From Capra hircus (Eukaryota; Chordata; Mammalia; Artiodactyla; Bovidae): a DNA stretch of 64,000 nucleotides. The notes under the pieces are model-generated. The model did not search any database. It was not told where the DNA came from and was given only the letters and a program-made list of their open reading frames with translations. Location of the stretch: the NCBI RefSeq assembly GCF_001704415.2, contig NC_030827.1:43156271-43220270 (forward strand). The letters run 5' to 3'. The position numbers and the translations under genes were made by a program. Shown one piece after another: positions 1-10,675 of this stretch. How positions within the stretch are numbered: the stretch's first letter is position 1; each line of letters starts with the position of its first letter.

Positions 1-1332
1 CAGTCACATCTCAAATAATGAACTGGTCTATATGGGGGGAAAAAAACTAACAAAGGATAAGAAAGATGATTTTAGTTATGCTCAGAGGAAGAAGAGCCAG
101 AAAGCTGTCAGCTCAGTCCTTAAAAAATACGTTATAATGCTAATAGTGGCACTGAGAAAAAAAATTCCACCATTCCTGTTGTGCTCTCTTTTTTCTTATT
201 GAAGAAAAGAGTCACACTGGAATAGGAAATTTAGCATTTCCTATTGGTAAGATGAAATTCACATCCAAACAAAGAGGAGAAATTTCAACAGTGCAACTCT
301 ACTAAATTATTTTTTTGTATCCTATACTATATGAATTAAATTCTGAGGCACTAAAAGATATGACATTTTAAATGAAAAATCACCATCCCTAAAACTCAGT
401 AGAGAAGGATAGGATAAATTAGATAGTTAAAGGCATTTACAAGCTTTGAGGCCAAATAGAAGGCATATTCAGCAACCAGAGATCTTGATGCCAGTTTTGA
501 ATAATTTCTCTGAGTCTATTAATAAAAGAGAAGTGTTGGAACACCTATAAAGGAGAGTGGTGATGATGAGGAACTAATATAACCTCATTAAATAAGTCAT
601 ACTAGGCTAGTTCAATTGTCTTTTTTGATATGGTTATGAGACTGTAAGCTCAGGGAAGTGCTGCAGACAGAGTGAAAATGGTTTTCAGCAAGCTGTTTGA
701 CAGACTCTAATGTGAATTCCTATTGTGTAAGATGGAGAAATGTACACAGCAAGACAAATTGGGTAAATGAATATAAAAAACAGCAACAAACAAGGCTCAA
801 GTTCAAGTCATTCTGACATGTTCTGTGAACTTCCCCTGATGCTCTTTAATATATCTCTATGAGCTGGACGCAAACTTTGATAACATCCTCACTAGATTTG
901 TTCAGACATGGAGCTGGAAATAATAATAGATATTCTGGATAACAAATCCAGCTTTCAAAAAGATATCTGCTGCCTATGAGGATGGATTAGATGTGAAAGT
1001 TTATAGTTAACAATGGATTGCAATGGACAGATTAAAAAAAAAGAAAGAAAACAAGCAGGAGGAGGGAAGACACAGAATATAAATGAAGGATATAGAGATT
1101 TTAATGATATAATGGTGAAAAAATAGCAATTTTAGTGAGAGGTCAGATTAACATAAACTAAAAAATAATCTATGAATTCCAATTAAAGCATATTTTTATT
1201 TTAAATAAATTCACGCAAAAATGGCTACCGAATGAAACATGCTTCCCAGCATTCCTGGGATCCCTTAACTTAAAAAGATCCTTCAACTTGAATTTGGGCT
1301 GGCCCTGGGTTTAAGATAAACTAATACTGTGT
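1..1332. other. AT-rich DNA, nothing recognised
   Basis: No long open reading frame, SINE or LINE segment that I can recognise lies here. The stretch is AT-rich and may contain very old, unrecognisable repeats. Confidence 0.5.
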
Positions 1333-1797
1333 GTCTGTCTAGTCAAGGCTATGGCTTTTCCAGTGGTCATGTATGGATGAGAGAGTTGGACTGTGAAGAA
1401 AGCTGAGTGCTGAAGAATTGATGCTTTTTAGCTGTGGTCTTGGAGAAGACTCTTCAGAGTCCTTTGGACTGCAAGGAGATCCAAACAGTCCATTCTAAAG
1501 GAGCTCAGTCCTGGGTGTTCGTTGGAAGGACTGATGCTAAAGCCGAAACTCCAATACTTTGGCCCCCTCATGCGAAGAGTTGACTCATTGGAAAAGACTC
1601 TGATGCTGGGAGGGATTGGGGGCAGGAGGAGAAGAGGACGACAGAGGATGAGATGGCTGGATGGCATCACTGACTCGATGAACATGAGTTTGAGTGAACT
1701 CCGGGAGTTGATGATGGACAGGGAGGCCTGGCGTGCTGTGATTCATGGGGTCGCAAAGAGTCGGACACGACTGAGTGACTGAACTGAACTGAACTGA
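1333..1797 (+). mobile_element. BovB (RTE) LINE, 3' fragment
   Basis: This is the 3' end of a BovB retrotransposon in sense orientation, 5'-truncated. It begins in the segment encoding the C-terminal part of the BovB reverse transcriptase and ends in the GAACT repeats typical of the BovB 3' tail. The open frame at 1522-1782 encodes the conserved end of the protein (GGIGGRRRRGRQRMRWLDG, then DREAWRAVIHGVAKSRTRLSD). Upstream the frame is broken, for instance where the usual YGCESW motif reads into a stop near 1378. It is a dead fragment. No clear target-site duplication was found. Confidence 0.95.
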
Positions 1798-2095
1798 GTG
1801 CAACACTGAGAAGACTTTTCAGGCTAGTGAGCAAAAACCTTGCAGGTTTTCCTTAGTCTCATGGCATGCTCACTCTGAAGGTGTAAGTCTGATAACCCTG
1901 GGATGACTATGCAGTGTTTCCAAGTTAGCTTCTTTGAGAGTTGACAAACCAGGCCAGACATCACTCATATAAATGGAAAAGCATCCATTTGACCCAACTC
2001 TAGCTACTATCTAACAGCAAACTTATGTGAGCCTGGAGCAATAACTTTTAGTTGTCTGTCGGTCCCCAGAACCATGAAGTATATAATTGTAAATT

Positions 2096-2096
2096 G

Positions 2097-2134
<38 letters not shown>
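2096..2134. repeat. (TG)n(TA)n microsatellite
   Basis: A TG run is followed by a TA run immediately upstream of a BovB insertion. The BovB 3' end at 3056 is followed by gtatatatat, so the TA-rich repeat was probably the target site and part of it the duplicated target. Confidence 0.9.
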
Positions 2135-3056
2135 CTCAAGGCTGTATATTGTCACCCTACTTATTTAACTTATATGCAGAGTACATCGTGAGAAATGCTG
2201 GGCTGGAAGAATCACAAGCTGGAATCAAGATTGCCGGGAGAAATAGCAATAACCTCAGATATGCAGATGACACTACCCTTATGGGAGAAAGCAAAGAATA
2301 ACTACAGAGCCTCTTGACGAAAGTGAAAGAGGAGAGTGAAAAAGTTGGCTTAAAGCTCAACATTCAGAAAAGTAAGATCATGGCATCCAGTCCCTTTACT
2401 TCATGGCAGATAGATGGGGAAACAGTGGAAACAGTGGCTGACTTTATTTTGGGGGGCTCCAAAGTCACTGCAGATGGTGACTGCAGCCATGAAATTAAAA
2501 GACACTTACTCCTTGGAAGGGAAGTTATGACCAACCTAGCTAGCATATTAAAAAGCAGAGACATTACTTTGTCAACAAAGGTCTGTTTAGTCAAAGCTAT
2601 GGTTTTTCCAGTGGTCAAGTATGGATGTGAGAGTTGGACTGTGAAGAAAGTTGAGTGCCAGAGAATTAATGCTTTTGAACTGTGGCATTGGAGAAGACTC
2701 TTGAGAGTCCCTTGGACTGCAAGGAGATCCAATAAGTCCATCTTAAAGAAGATAAGTCCTGGGTGTTCATTGGAAGGACAGATGTTGAAGCTGAAACTCC
2801 AGTACTTTTTTCACATCAGTACCTGATGCGAAGAGCTGACTCATTGGAAAAGACCCTGATGCTGGGAAACGTTGAGGGCAGAAGGAGAAAGGGATGACAG
2901 AGGATGAGATGGTTGGATGACATCACTGACTCAATGGACATGGGTTTGAGTGGACTCTGGGAGTTGGTGATGGACAGGGAGGCCTGATGTGCTGTGGTTC
3001 ATAGAGTCACAAAGAGTTGGACACAACTGAGTGACTGAACTGAACTGAAATGAACT
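2135..3056 (+). mobile_element. BovB LINE, 5'-truncated, reverse transcriptase 3' half
   Basis: Sense BovB starting just upstream of the conserved reverse-transcriptase palm and running to the 3' tail. The catalytic YADD box is encoded at 2260-2271 (context NLRYADDTTLM). A nonsense codon follows shortly after (ESKE then stop near 2299). The frame reopens at 2314-2826 with the KVGLKLNIQKSKIM thumb region and the YGCESWTVKK motif, and then degenerates. It is not functional. The insertion sits in a TG/TA microsatellite, and the sequence after the tail (gtatatatat) fits a target-site duplication, although the repetitive target makes its length ambiguous. Confidence 0.95.
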
Positions 3057-5674
3057 GTATATATATGCTCCAGTTTTAGAGTGTTTTTTTATGTAGCAAG
3101 AGCTAGCTGGAGTGGCCTCAAGCTGTTTTGAACTTAGGCTGCACTGGTATAGTTATATTCCGATTTAGAATGATGATGGCAGGTGATAGAGGTAAAGAGT
3201 GGTGAGGGGAATGTCCCATTCTACTTATTTAAGACCATACAGGCACTTCACTTCAAGGACTGTACTTTAAGAATGTTAGTCACAAATTGAATTTCATCAT
3301 AAGTGAGAAAGAGTAAGATGAGAAGAGCCATTTTGTGTTAAAAAATGCCTAACACCTAAAAATGTTTTGCTTAGGAAAAGGATGAACACAGATAAGGTAA
3401 AAATGTATCTCTTGTTTTTCTTAGGAGAGTTTCAGTTTCTGCCTGTTGCCTCAATGTTTCTTGCAATTAGCAATGAACCACTTTTTCATTACATTAAAGT
3501 AATCTAGAGTGGGTTAATTTTTCCCACTATGTACTTAGAGTTGCTACTATGGTCTAATCTGAGAATGTGTAAGACCTTTGTATTAGATAGAATTCTTGGT
3601 CTGACATGCAGTTTAATTTGAAAAAAAAAAAATGATCAGCAAACATTTGAATCTTCTCTCAAACTTTCCAGAAACCATGTCACCGATGTGTCCCCTTCAG
3701 AAACAGAGCATGTGGCACCAACTAACAAAGCTAAGGAGTCTCAGACACAGGTGCAACAGGATAGCTAACTTCTCTAGACTCGGATTATAATCAGAAAAAT
3801 ATTCAGTGTGCACTGACCCTACCAGCAGTGGAGATATGGTCTGAGAGATCAGTTTAGTCCCAAGGTTATAGTCTACAATGTCAATTAAAAATAAAAAGAA
3901 ATTGTAAGTTACAGCTACCTGAGATACATATGAGAAATAGAAGCTGAGCAACACTGTTGAGGAACTGAAGCATGGAGAGAAGTTTGAATATCCTTGATAA
4001 TGTGTTTTTGTCACTTGTCTTATGATGTAAACACATAACTTTTATATTTGGTAACAACATTGTATACTGAAGTAAAAATACTTGCTATTGATACTTTATT
4101 AAAAAGTATTTGTTAAATAACAAATTAAGAAATACCTTTCTGTTACTCAAGAAATTTGACAGTGTTTGTGTCTTATACAGTTTATCAAAATTTGGTGTTT
4201 CTAAAGGAAGGCTTTGAACTATCACTTACAACATATAAACCAGATAACAAAAATCTGTTTAAGAAGTATCACCCTCCTTTTCATAATTTGAAAGTCATTG
4301 TCAGCATATAATGACAACCAAATTATAACACTAATATTATGGTTTAATTCATATAGTATCAGATGCTACATTTATGCATCACATTGTAAAGAATGATTTT
4401 TCATTTAGATCAAGTGACTAGTCTTCCAAGTTAATTTTTCTCTTTTGTTATTCCATATTTTTTGCATGTAAGAAAAGTGAAGACAAACAATATGGCTATG
4501 TTTGAGAGACTTTAAACAGTTTGCTGATACAAGTTATATCAGTGACATCAGGTTCTTTAAGACTAGTTTCAGTAATGACTTGATTTTCATCATTCAATAC
4601 TTATAATCGAAGATTTTAGAAATTAATTCTGTCAAAGGTAAAATATCTGATATCATTGTGAATACTATTATAAATTCAATTTAAATGTTAAATATTGAAG
4701 ATAAAATTATTTTTTCATAGACATAAAAATAAAACTTGAAAGAAACTTTCTGGCTACAACTATGTTCTTACAAATACAGAAGCAAAAATTTGTGGCAGAA
4801 ATATATTTGGAACTAGTTTGGTGTTCATAGATTTCCTAATTATATCCAAAAATTTTACAATGTTGTCAATTAAAATAGAAGCTGTACTTTCAGCTCTAAC
4901 ATATAAAGAGTTTAGAAACTGTCACCTCCATATTTATAAGAAAATAGCTGAAAAAAAGTATAAATCATTTTTACTTGGCCTAATTAGAGAACTGAGGCCA
5001 CAGAACAAACTGTCTCATTAAAATATAGAGATTGGCAAATAAAGAAAGTTGGAGCAGGGGTTTATTTACCTGAAATAGAAGATGCTGGAGCTATTAATAT
5101 AAACTGGAGCTATTAATATAAACATAATGATTTTGATGAATTTCTGAAGGATGTGAACTAGCATGAGAGTGAAAAACAGGGCTTCAGTCTTAGAAGTGTT
5201 CCTACACTTTTGTGATTTTTATCTTCAGTAACCACACCAGATTCTCATAGTGAGGAGTCTCAAAAATCCCTTTTGGTTCTGCCAAAGGGATAGGAGAGTG
5301 ACAATATGGGCATAAGCCCATACTGTTCACAGCAAAGGGCTGCTCTAGAGGAAAAAGTCTATCAGAGATCTGTTTCGCCTGCAGGAAGTGCTCGTACCAA
5401 AGCCCAACCCCACTCTAGTCTCTTGCCTCACCTAAAGGGAGGGAAATAGAATACCATAGTTTAGGTCCCATCCAGGGACATAGACCTACTTAACTGAGCC
5501 TGGGTCATAACAGTCTAAGATACTTTACATCCCAAACACCTTACAACCACATTATAAGACTGCAGTACAATGATGGGTTATAGCTAAGAGTTATGAGACA
5601 CAGTATTTGAAGAATTCTCAAGGAAGACAAAGGTTAAGAGAGGAGATGAATACAAGGAAAGTAGAGAAATTTAC
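3057..5674. other. AT-rich DNA, no recognised element
   Basis: No SINE, BovB or L1 sequence was recognised. The open frames here (for example a 105-codon frame on the minus strand at 3697-4014) have no family signature and lie in AT-rich sequence, so I do not call genes. A 19-bp tandem duplication lies at 5085-5122. Confidence 0.5.
5085..5122. repeat. 19-bp perfect tandem duplication
   Basis: The 19-bp unit ctggagctattaatataaa occurs twice, head to tail, at 5085-5103 and 5104-5122. It looks like a recent replication-slippage or end-joining duplication in otherwise unremarkable DNA. Confidence 0.95.
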
Positions 5675-5687
5675 CTCTAACACCTAT
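5675..5687. repeat. Target-site duplication, left copy
   Basis: The 13-bp sequence ctctaacacctat recurs at 8064-8076. It brackets the whole 5'-inverted BovB, which shows that both halves of the element arrived in one event. The first few bases also match BovB sequence (gaagctct), which is microhomology at the 5' junction. Confidence 0.9.
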
Positions 5688-5842
5688 CAGTTCAGTTCAG
5701 TTCAGTCGCTCAGTCGTGTCCGACTCTCTGCGACCCCATGAATCACAGCACACCAGGCCTCCCTGTCCATCACCATCTCCCGGAGTTCACTCAGACTCAT
5801 GTCCATTGAGTCCGTGATGCCATCCAGCCATCTCATCCTGGG

Positions 5843-6583
5843 TCATCCCTTTCTCCTCCTGCCTGCAATCTCTCCCAGCATCAGAGTCTCTTCCAACGAG
5901 TCAAATCTTCGGATGAGGTGCCCAAAGTACTGGAGCTTCAGCTTTAACATCATTCCTTCCAAAGAAATCCCAGGGTTGATCTCCTTCAGAATGGACTGGT
6001 TGGATCTCCTTGTAGTCCAAGGGACTCTCAAGAGTCTTCTCCAACACCACAGTTCAAAAGCATCAATTCTTCGGCGCTCAGCCTTCTTTACAGTCCAACT
6101 CTCACATCCATACATGACCACAGGAAAAACCATAGCCTTGACTAGACGGACCTTAGTTGGCAAAGTAATGTCTCTGCTTTTGAACATACTATCTAGGTTG
6201 GTCATAAGTTTTCTTCCAAGGAGTAAGCGTCTTTTAATTTCACGGTTGCAGTCACCATCTGCAGTGATTTTGGAGCCCAAAAAAATAAACTCTGACACTG
6301 TTTCTACTATTTCCCCATCTATTTCCCGTGAAGTGATGGGACCAGATGCCACGATCTTCGTTTTCTGAATGTTGAGCTTTAAGCCAACTTTTTCTCTCTC
6401 CTCTTTCACTTTCATCAAGAGGCTTTTTAGCTCCTCTTCACTTTCTGCCATAATGGTGGTGTCATCTGCATATCTGAGGTTACTGATATTTCTCCCGGCA
6501 ATTTTGATTCCAGCTTGTGTTTCTTCCAGTCCAGCGTTCCTCATGATGTACTCTGCATATAAGTTAAATATGCAGGGTGACAA
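5843..6583 (-). pseudogene. BovB reverse transcriptase, C-terminal half (broken)
   Basis: A 246-codon open frame encodes the palm and C-terminal part of the RTE-clade reverse transcriptase. The catalytic YADD lies at residues 38-41 (DNA 6461-6472), followed by KVGLKLNIQKTKI, FLGSKITADGDC, YGCESWTVKKAE and the RRLLRVPW block. It is a fragment. Upstream it is cut off from motif A by a 4-bp insertion near 6763 (FIDYAK is followed by QSL and a stop, where related copies read FIDYAKAFDC). Within the fragment the frame is unusually intact, which suggests a fairly young insertion. Confidence 0.9.
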
Positions 6584-7040
6584 TATACAGCCTTGATGTA
6601 CTCCTTTTCCTATTTGGAATCAGTCTGTTGTTCCATGTCCATTTCTAACTGTTGCTTCCTGACCTGCATACAGATTTCTCAAGAGGCAGGTCAGGTGGTA
6701 TGGTATTCCCATCTTTTTCAGAATTTTCCACAGTTTATTGTGATCCACACAGTCAAAGGCTTTGTTTGGCATAGTCAATAAAGCAGAAATAGATGTGTTT
6801 CTGGAACTCTCTTGCTTTTTTCATGGTCCAGCGGATGTTGGCAATTTGATCTCTGGTTCCTCTGCCTTTTCTAAAACCAGCTTGAACATTAGGAAGTTCA
6901 CAGTTCACATATTGCTGAAGTCTGGCTTGGAGAATTTTGAGCATTACTTTACTAGCATGTGAGATGAGTGCAATTGTGCTGTAGTTAGAGCATTCTTTTG
7001 CATTGCCTTTCTTTGGAATTGGAATGAAAACTGACCTTTT

Positions 7041-7724
7041 TCAGTCCTGTGGCCACTGCTGAGTTTTCCAAACTTGCTGGCATATTGAGTGCAACACTTT
7101 CACAGCATCATCTTTCAGGATTTGAAACAGCTCAACTGGAATTCCATCACCTCCCCTTGCTTTGTTTGTAGTGATGCTTTCTAAGGCCCACTTGACTTCA
7201 CTTTCCAAGATGTCTGACTCTAGATTAGTGATCACATCATCATGGTTATCTGGGTCGTGAAGATCTTTTTTGTACAGTTCTTCTGTGTATTCTTGCCACC
7301 TCTTCTTAATATCTTCTGCTTCTGTTAGGTCCAGACCATTTCTGTCCTTTATCGAGCCCATCTTTGCATGAAATGTTCCCATGGTGTTTCTAATTTTCTT
7401 GAAGAGATCTCTAGTCTTTCCCATTCTGTTGTTTTCCTCTATTTCTTTGCATTGATTGCTGAAGAAGGCTTTCTTGTCTCTTCTTGCTATTCTTTGGAAC
7501 TCTGCATTCAGATGCTTATATTTTTCCTTTTCTCCTTTGCTTTTCACCTCTCTTCTTTTCACAGCTATTTGTAAAGCCTCCCCAGCCAGCCATTTTGCTT
7601 TTTTGCATTTCTTTTCCATGGGGATTGTCTTGATCCCTGTCTCCTGTACAATGTCATGAACCTCATTCCATAGTTCGTCAGGCACTCTATCTATCAGATC
7701 TAGTCCCTTAAATCTATTTCTCAC
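7041..7724 (-). pseudogene. BovB polyprotein, linker and RT fingers (broken)
   Basis: A 227-codon open frame on the minus strand covers the region between endonuclease and reverse transcriptase. It is lysine- and arginine-rich (KHLNAEFQRIARRDKKAFF) and then enters the start of the RT domain (DGIPVELFQILKDDAVKVLH). It ends in a TGA at 7041-7043, where the related copy at 52748-53170 has a tryptophan codon (PHDWKRSVFIPI), so this is a nonsense mutation. The same frame resumes downstream at 6753-6944 with the QAGFRKGRGTRDQIANI motif. Confidence 0.85.
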
Positions 7725-7878
7725 TTTGACTGTATAATCTTAAGGGATTTGACTTAGGTCATACCTGAATGGTCTAGTGGTTTTCCCTACTTTCTTCAAT
7801 TTAAGTCTGAATTTGGCAATAAGGAGTTCATGATCTGAGCCACAGTCAGCTCCTGATCTTGTTTTTGTTGACTGTATA

Positions 7879-8066
7879 GAGCTTCTCCATCTTTGGCTGC
7901 AAAGAATATAATCAATCTGATTTCTAGTTTTGCCAAGAAAATGCACTAGTCATAGCAAACACCATCTTCCACAACGTAAGAGAAGACTCTGCACATGGAG
8001 ATCACCAGATGGTCAACACCGAAGTCAGATTGATTATATTCTTTGTAGCCAAAGATGGAGAAGCTC
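7879..8066. repeat. 46-bp inverted repeat at BovB inversion junction
   Basis: The arm 7879-7924 is the reverse complement of 8021-8066 with two mismatches, separated by 96 nt. Both arms are the same BovB segment copied in opposite orientations. The repeat is a by-product of the 5' inversion and could fold into a stem. Confidence 0.95.
7926..8063 (+). mobile_element. Inverted 5' segment of the 5688-8063 BovB
   Basis: About 138 bp in plus orientation, starting at ttttgccaagaaaatgcac and ending at gatggagaagctc. In the other long BovB of this window (35040-35180) this sequence lies directly upstream of the segment that ends the minus-strand half here. It therefore belongs to the same element but is flipped. 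Confidence 0.9.
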
Positions 8067-8179
8067 TAACACCTATAGCTATAGCAAAACATTAAAACAC
8101 CCTAGATACTCATTAGATTACAACTTAAAAGTTAGTTATATCAGTATCTATTGTCCCTAAAAATCACATTCTTATATAA

Positions 8180-8907
8180 AGAAAAACTAATAAGGCATGC
8201 TAAAATGGAAAACAAAACACAATCTGAAAAAAAACAAAGCAATCATTAGTTCAAAACTCAGGTATGAATCAGAATTAGGAATTTTCAGAGTGAATGTAGA
8301 GCAAGTATAATTAATATGTTGAGGGCTCTAATGGAAAAAGTAGACAACATGCAAGAACAGATTGATAATATAAGCAAAGACATGGAAATACTAAGAAATG
8401 ATCCAAAGGAAATGTTAGAAATTAAAAACTCTAAAAGAAAAATGAAGAATGACTTTGATTAGCTCCCAGTAGATTGGACACAGATGAAAGGGAAAAAAAA
8501 ATTAAGCTTGAAGATAAAAGCTTCCCAAACTGCCATCTTTGCAATACAAAGATAAAAAAAGAAAGAGAAAACCCCAAACAAACAGATACAAAAGAGAACA
8601 TCCAAGGGTTTGAGAACAATTTCAAATGATACAACACATGTACAACCTGGATTCCAAGATAAAGAAACATCAGAAGAAATATGTTAAAGTAATAATGGCA
8701 AAGAAATTTTGAAAATATACAATTATTTACTGAAATCACGCACACAAGAGGAGATTGGAGTGAAATGTCTGAAGCACTGAGAAAAAAACAGTAACAAAAT
8801 CCTTGAATTTTATATCCAGAAAAATTGCTGTTCAAAAGTGAAGTAGATTCTTATAGATAACAAAAAATTATAGAATAGAATTCACCAGCAGTACACCTTC
8901 CTAGCAA
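8180..8907 (+). mobile_element. HAL1-like (half-L1) element, ORF1 remnant, left part
   Basis: Decayed LINE sequence in sense orientation. Imperfect translation gives an L1/HAL1 ORF1-type coiled-coil region (approximately EKVDNMQEQIDNISKDMEI, then KEMLEIKN and EMKN at 8330-8450). Later come traces of the C-terminal domain (a CTIL-YPEK-like stretch near 8805). It is interrupted at 8908-8918 by an antisense L1 and resumes at 10186 with matching 3' untranslated sequence. ORF1 running directly into a 3'UTR without ORF2 is the HAL1 layout. The family assignment comes from memory of the consensus. Confidence 0.65.
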
Positions 8908-9012
8908 AATTTTTTAAATTATATTTTATGTATTTATTTATTTACTTTTACAATTGAAGAACAATTAATTTACAACTTTGTGTTAGTTTCTGGTGTATAG
9001 CAAATTGATACA

Positions 9013-9058
9013 GGTGTGTGTGTGTGTGTGCGAGTGCGCGCGCGTGTGTGTGTGTGTA
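9013..9058. repeat. (GT)n/(GC)n alternating purine-pyrimidine tract
   Basis: About 46 bp of alternating GT and GC dinucleotides lies within the L1 3'UTR. Such tracts can adopt Z-DNA. The central cgcgcgcg has kept its CpGs. Confidence 0.9.
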
Positions 9059-9482
9059 TTCTTTGTCCATTCATCTGCCAGTGAACGTTTAGGTACGTAA
9101 GTTGCTTCCATGTCTTGGCTATTGTAAATAGTGCTGCTATGATCACTGGGGTGTGTGTGTCTTTTCAAACTAGAATTTTCTTCAGATACATGACCAAGAA
9201 TGGGAGTAGGGGATCAACTGGTAACTGTCTTTTTAATATTTTAAGTAACTTCCATACTGTTCTCCATAGTGGCTGTACCAATTTACATTCCCACCAACAA
9301 GGTGGAGGGAAGGTTCTTTTTTTCTCCACATCCTCTCCAGCACTTATTATTTGTAGACTTCTTGGTGATGACCATTCTGACTGGTGTGAAATAATACTTC
9401 ATAGTTTTGATTTGCATTTCTCTGATGATTAGTGATATTGAGCACATTTTCATGTGCTTTTTGGCCATTTATATGTCTTCTT

Positions 9483-9766
9483 AATGGCAGCCCACTCCAG
9501 TACTCTTGCCTGGAAAGTCCCATGGACGGAGGAGCCTGGTAGCGTACAGTCCATGGGGTCGCTAGAAATCGGACGTGACTGAACGACTTCACTTTCATTT
9601 TTCAGTTTTATGCATTGGAGAAGGAAATGGCAACCCACTCCAGTGTTCTTGCCTGGAGAATCCCAGGGATGGCAGAGCCTGGTGGGCTGCAGTCTATGGG
9701 GTCGCAGAGAGTCGGACACGACTGAAGCGACTTAGCATAGCATAGGATAGCATAGCATAGCATAGC
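9483..9766 (+). mobile_element. BOV-A2 SINE (dimeric)
   Basis: Two related monomers are seen. The first begins near ggcagcccactccag and ends near gacttcactttcattttt; the second runs from ggagaaggaaatggcaac to cttag. The tail is not the usual AGC repeat but (GCATA)n at about 9735-9766. A perfect 12-bp target-site duplication, atatgtcttctt, lies at 9471-9482 and 9767-9778. The insertion split an antisense L1. Confidence 0.95.
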
Positions 9767-10185
9767 ATATGTCTTCTTTGGAGAAATATCTGCTTAGGTC
9801 TTCTGTCCATGTTTTGATTAGTTAGTTTGTTTTTCTGTTAAGTTGTATAAGTTGTTTTTTTATTTTATAAATTAAGCCCTTGTGGTCACATTGTTTGCAA
9901 ATATTTTCTCCCAGTCTATACGTTGTCTTTTCATTTTGTTTATGGTTTTCTCTGCTGTATAAAAACTTGTAAGTTTAATTAAGTCCCATTTGTTTACGTT
10001 TGCTTTTATCTTTATTGCCTTGGAAAACTGGCCTAAGAAAGCACTGGTATGATTTATATCAGATAATATTTTGCCTATAGTCTCTAGGAGATTTATGATG
10101 TCATGTCACATTTGTTTTAAGCCATTTTGAGTTTATTTTTGTGTATGGTATGAGACAATGTTTTCCCTTCATTGATTTGTATCAG

Positions 10186-10670
10186 AATTTTTTAAAAATC
10201 ATTTTTTCAGGGAGAAGGAAAATTATGTCAGTCAGAAGCTCAGATCCACATAGAGAAAGGAAAAACACTCAGGAAAGAATAAATATGGTAGGAAAATTAT
10301 TTTTTTTCATATTTTAATAGATCAAAATATGTGTTTAAAATAATAACAATGATAATATATTAAGTGATCATAGTATATGAATAAGGTAAATTAATGACAA
10401 CAATATTATGATGATCACGTAGCCTGACTGGGGTACTGTCATACAGCACTTTCATGCTACCTGAAATAAGATGTTGTTTGAAAGTAGACTTAGACTAGTT
10501 ATAAATGAATATAGCACACTCTAGACCAACGAGTAGATTTTTTTAAGTTAGGAATAAAATAAAAGAAAATAGAATCATAAGAAATGCATAGTTAAAACCA
10601 GAGAATGCAAAATATGAGTGGGACGTGGGGAGGACAGTACAAAAAATTGAAAACAGGCACAGAGTTCATA
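10186..10670 (+). mobile_element. HAL1-like element, 3'UTR part (right of L1 insertion)
   Basis: This continues the HAL1-like element of 8180-8907. The sequence starting cagggagaaggaaaattatg and running through gtagacttagactagttat to about 10670 matches, from memory, the 3' untranslated region that follows HAL1 ORF1. No reading frame survives. Confidence 0.6.
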
Positions 10671-10675
10671 GATGT

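Larger units (their letters stand above)
5688..8063 (-). mobile_element. BovB LINE with inverted 5' end
   Basis: About 2.4 kb of BovB. The main part (5688-7924) is antisense to the window. It runs from the 3' tail through the reverse transcriptase and the linker to the end of the endonuclease region. At 7924-7926 the orientation flips, and 7926-8063 carries upstream BovB sequence in plus orientation. The two halves share 46 bp, which forms an inverted repeat. A 13-bp target-site duplication (5675-5687 and 8064-8076) encloses everything. This is the arrangement known from L1 as 5' inversion by twin priming. Coding frames are interrupted, so the copy is dead. Confidence 0.95.
8919..10185 (-). 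mobile_element. L1 LINE, 5'-truncated, antisense
   Basis: The 3' part of an old L1 (3'UTR and ORF2 C-terminus) in minus orientation, 5'-truncated. The ORF2 end is recognisable on the minus strand at about 9283-9468 (ISLIIREMQIKTMKYYFTPVRM, then KCWRGCGEK), with frameshifts. The element is bracketed by an 11-bp target-site duplication, aattttttaaa, at 8908-8918 and 10186-10196, lying inside a HAL1-like element. It is itself split by a BOV-A2 SINE at 9483-9766. Confidence 0.85.

Noticed and set aside
2074..2301. 75-codon frame starting in the microsatellite (CVCVC, IYIYIYI)
   Set aside because: The N-terminus is a translated TG/TA repeat. The rest is BovB RT, broken soon after.
3697..4014. Minus-strand 105-codon frame with hydrophobic segments
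   Set aside because: AT-rich antisense reading without a family signature or supporting context.
5799..6596. Plus-strand frames of 189 and 75 codons
   Set aside because: They are the antisense shadow of the BovB reverse transcriptase. The same shadow recurs at every antisense BovB (for example 11610, 29896, 51638).
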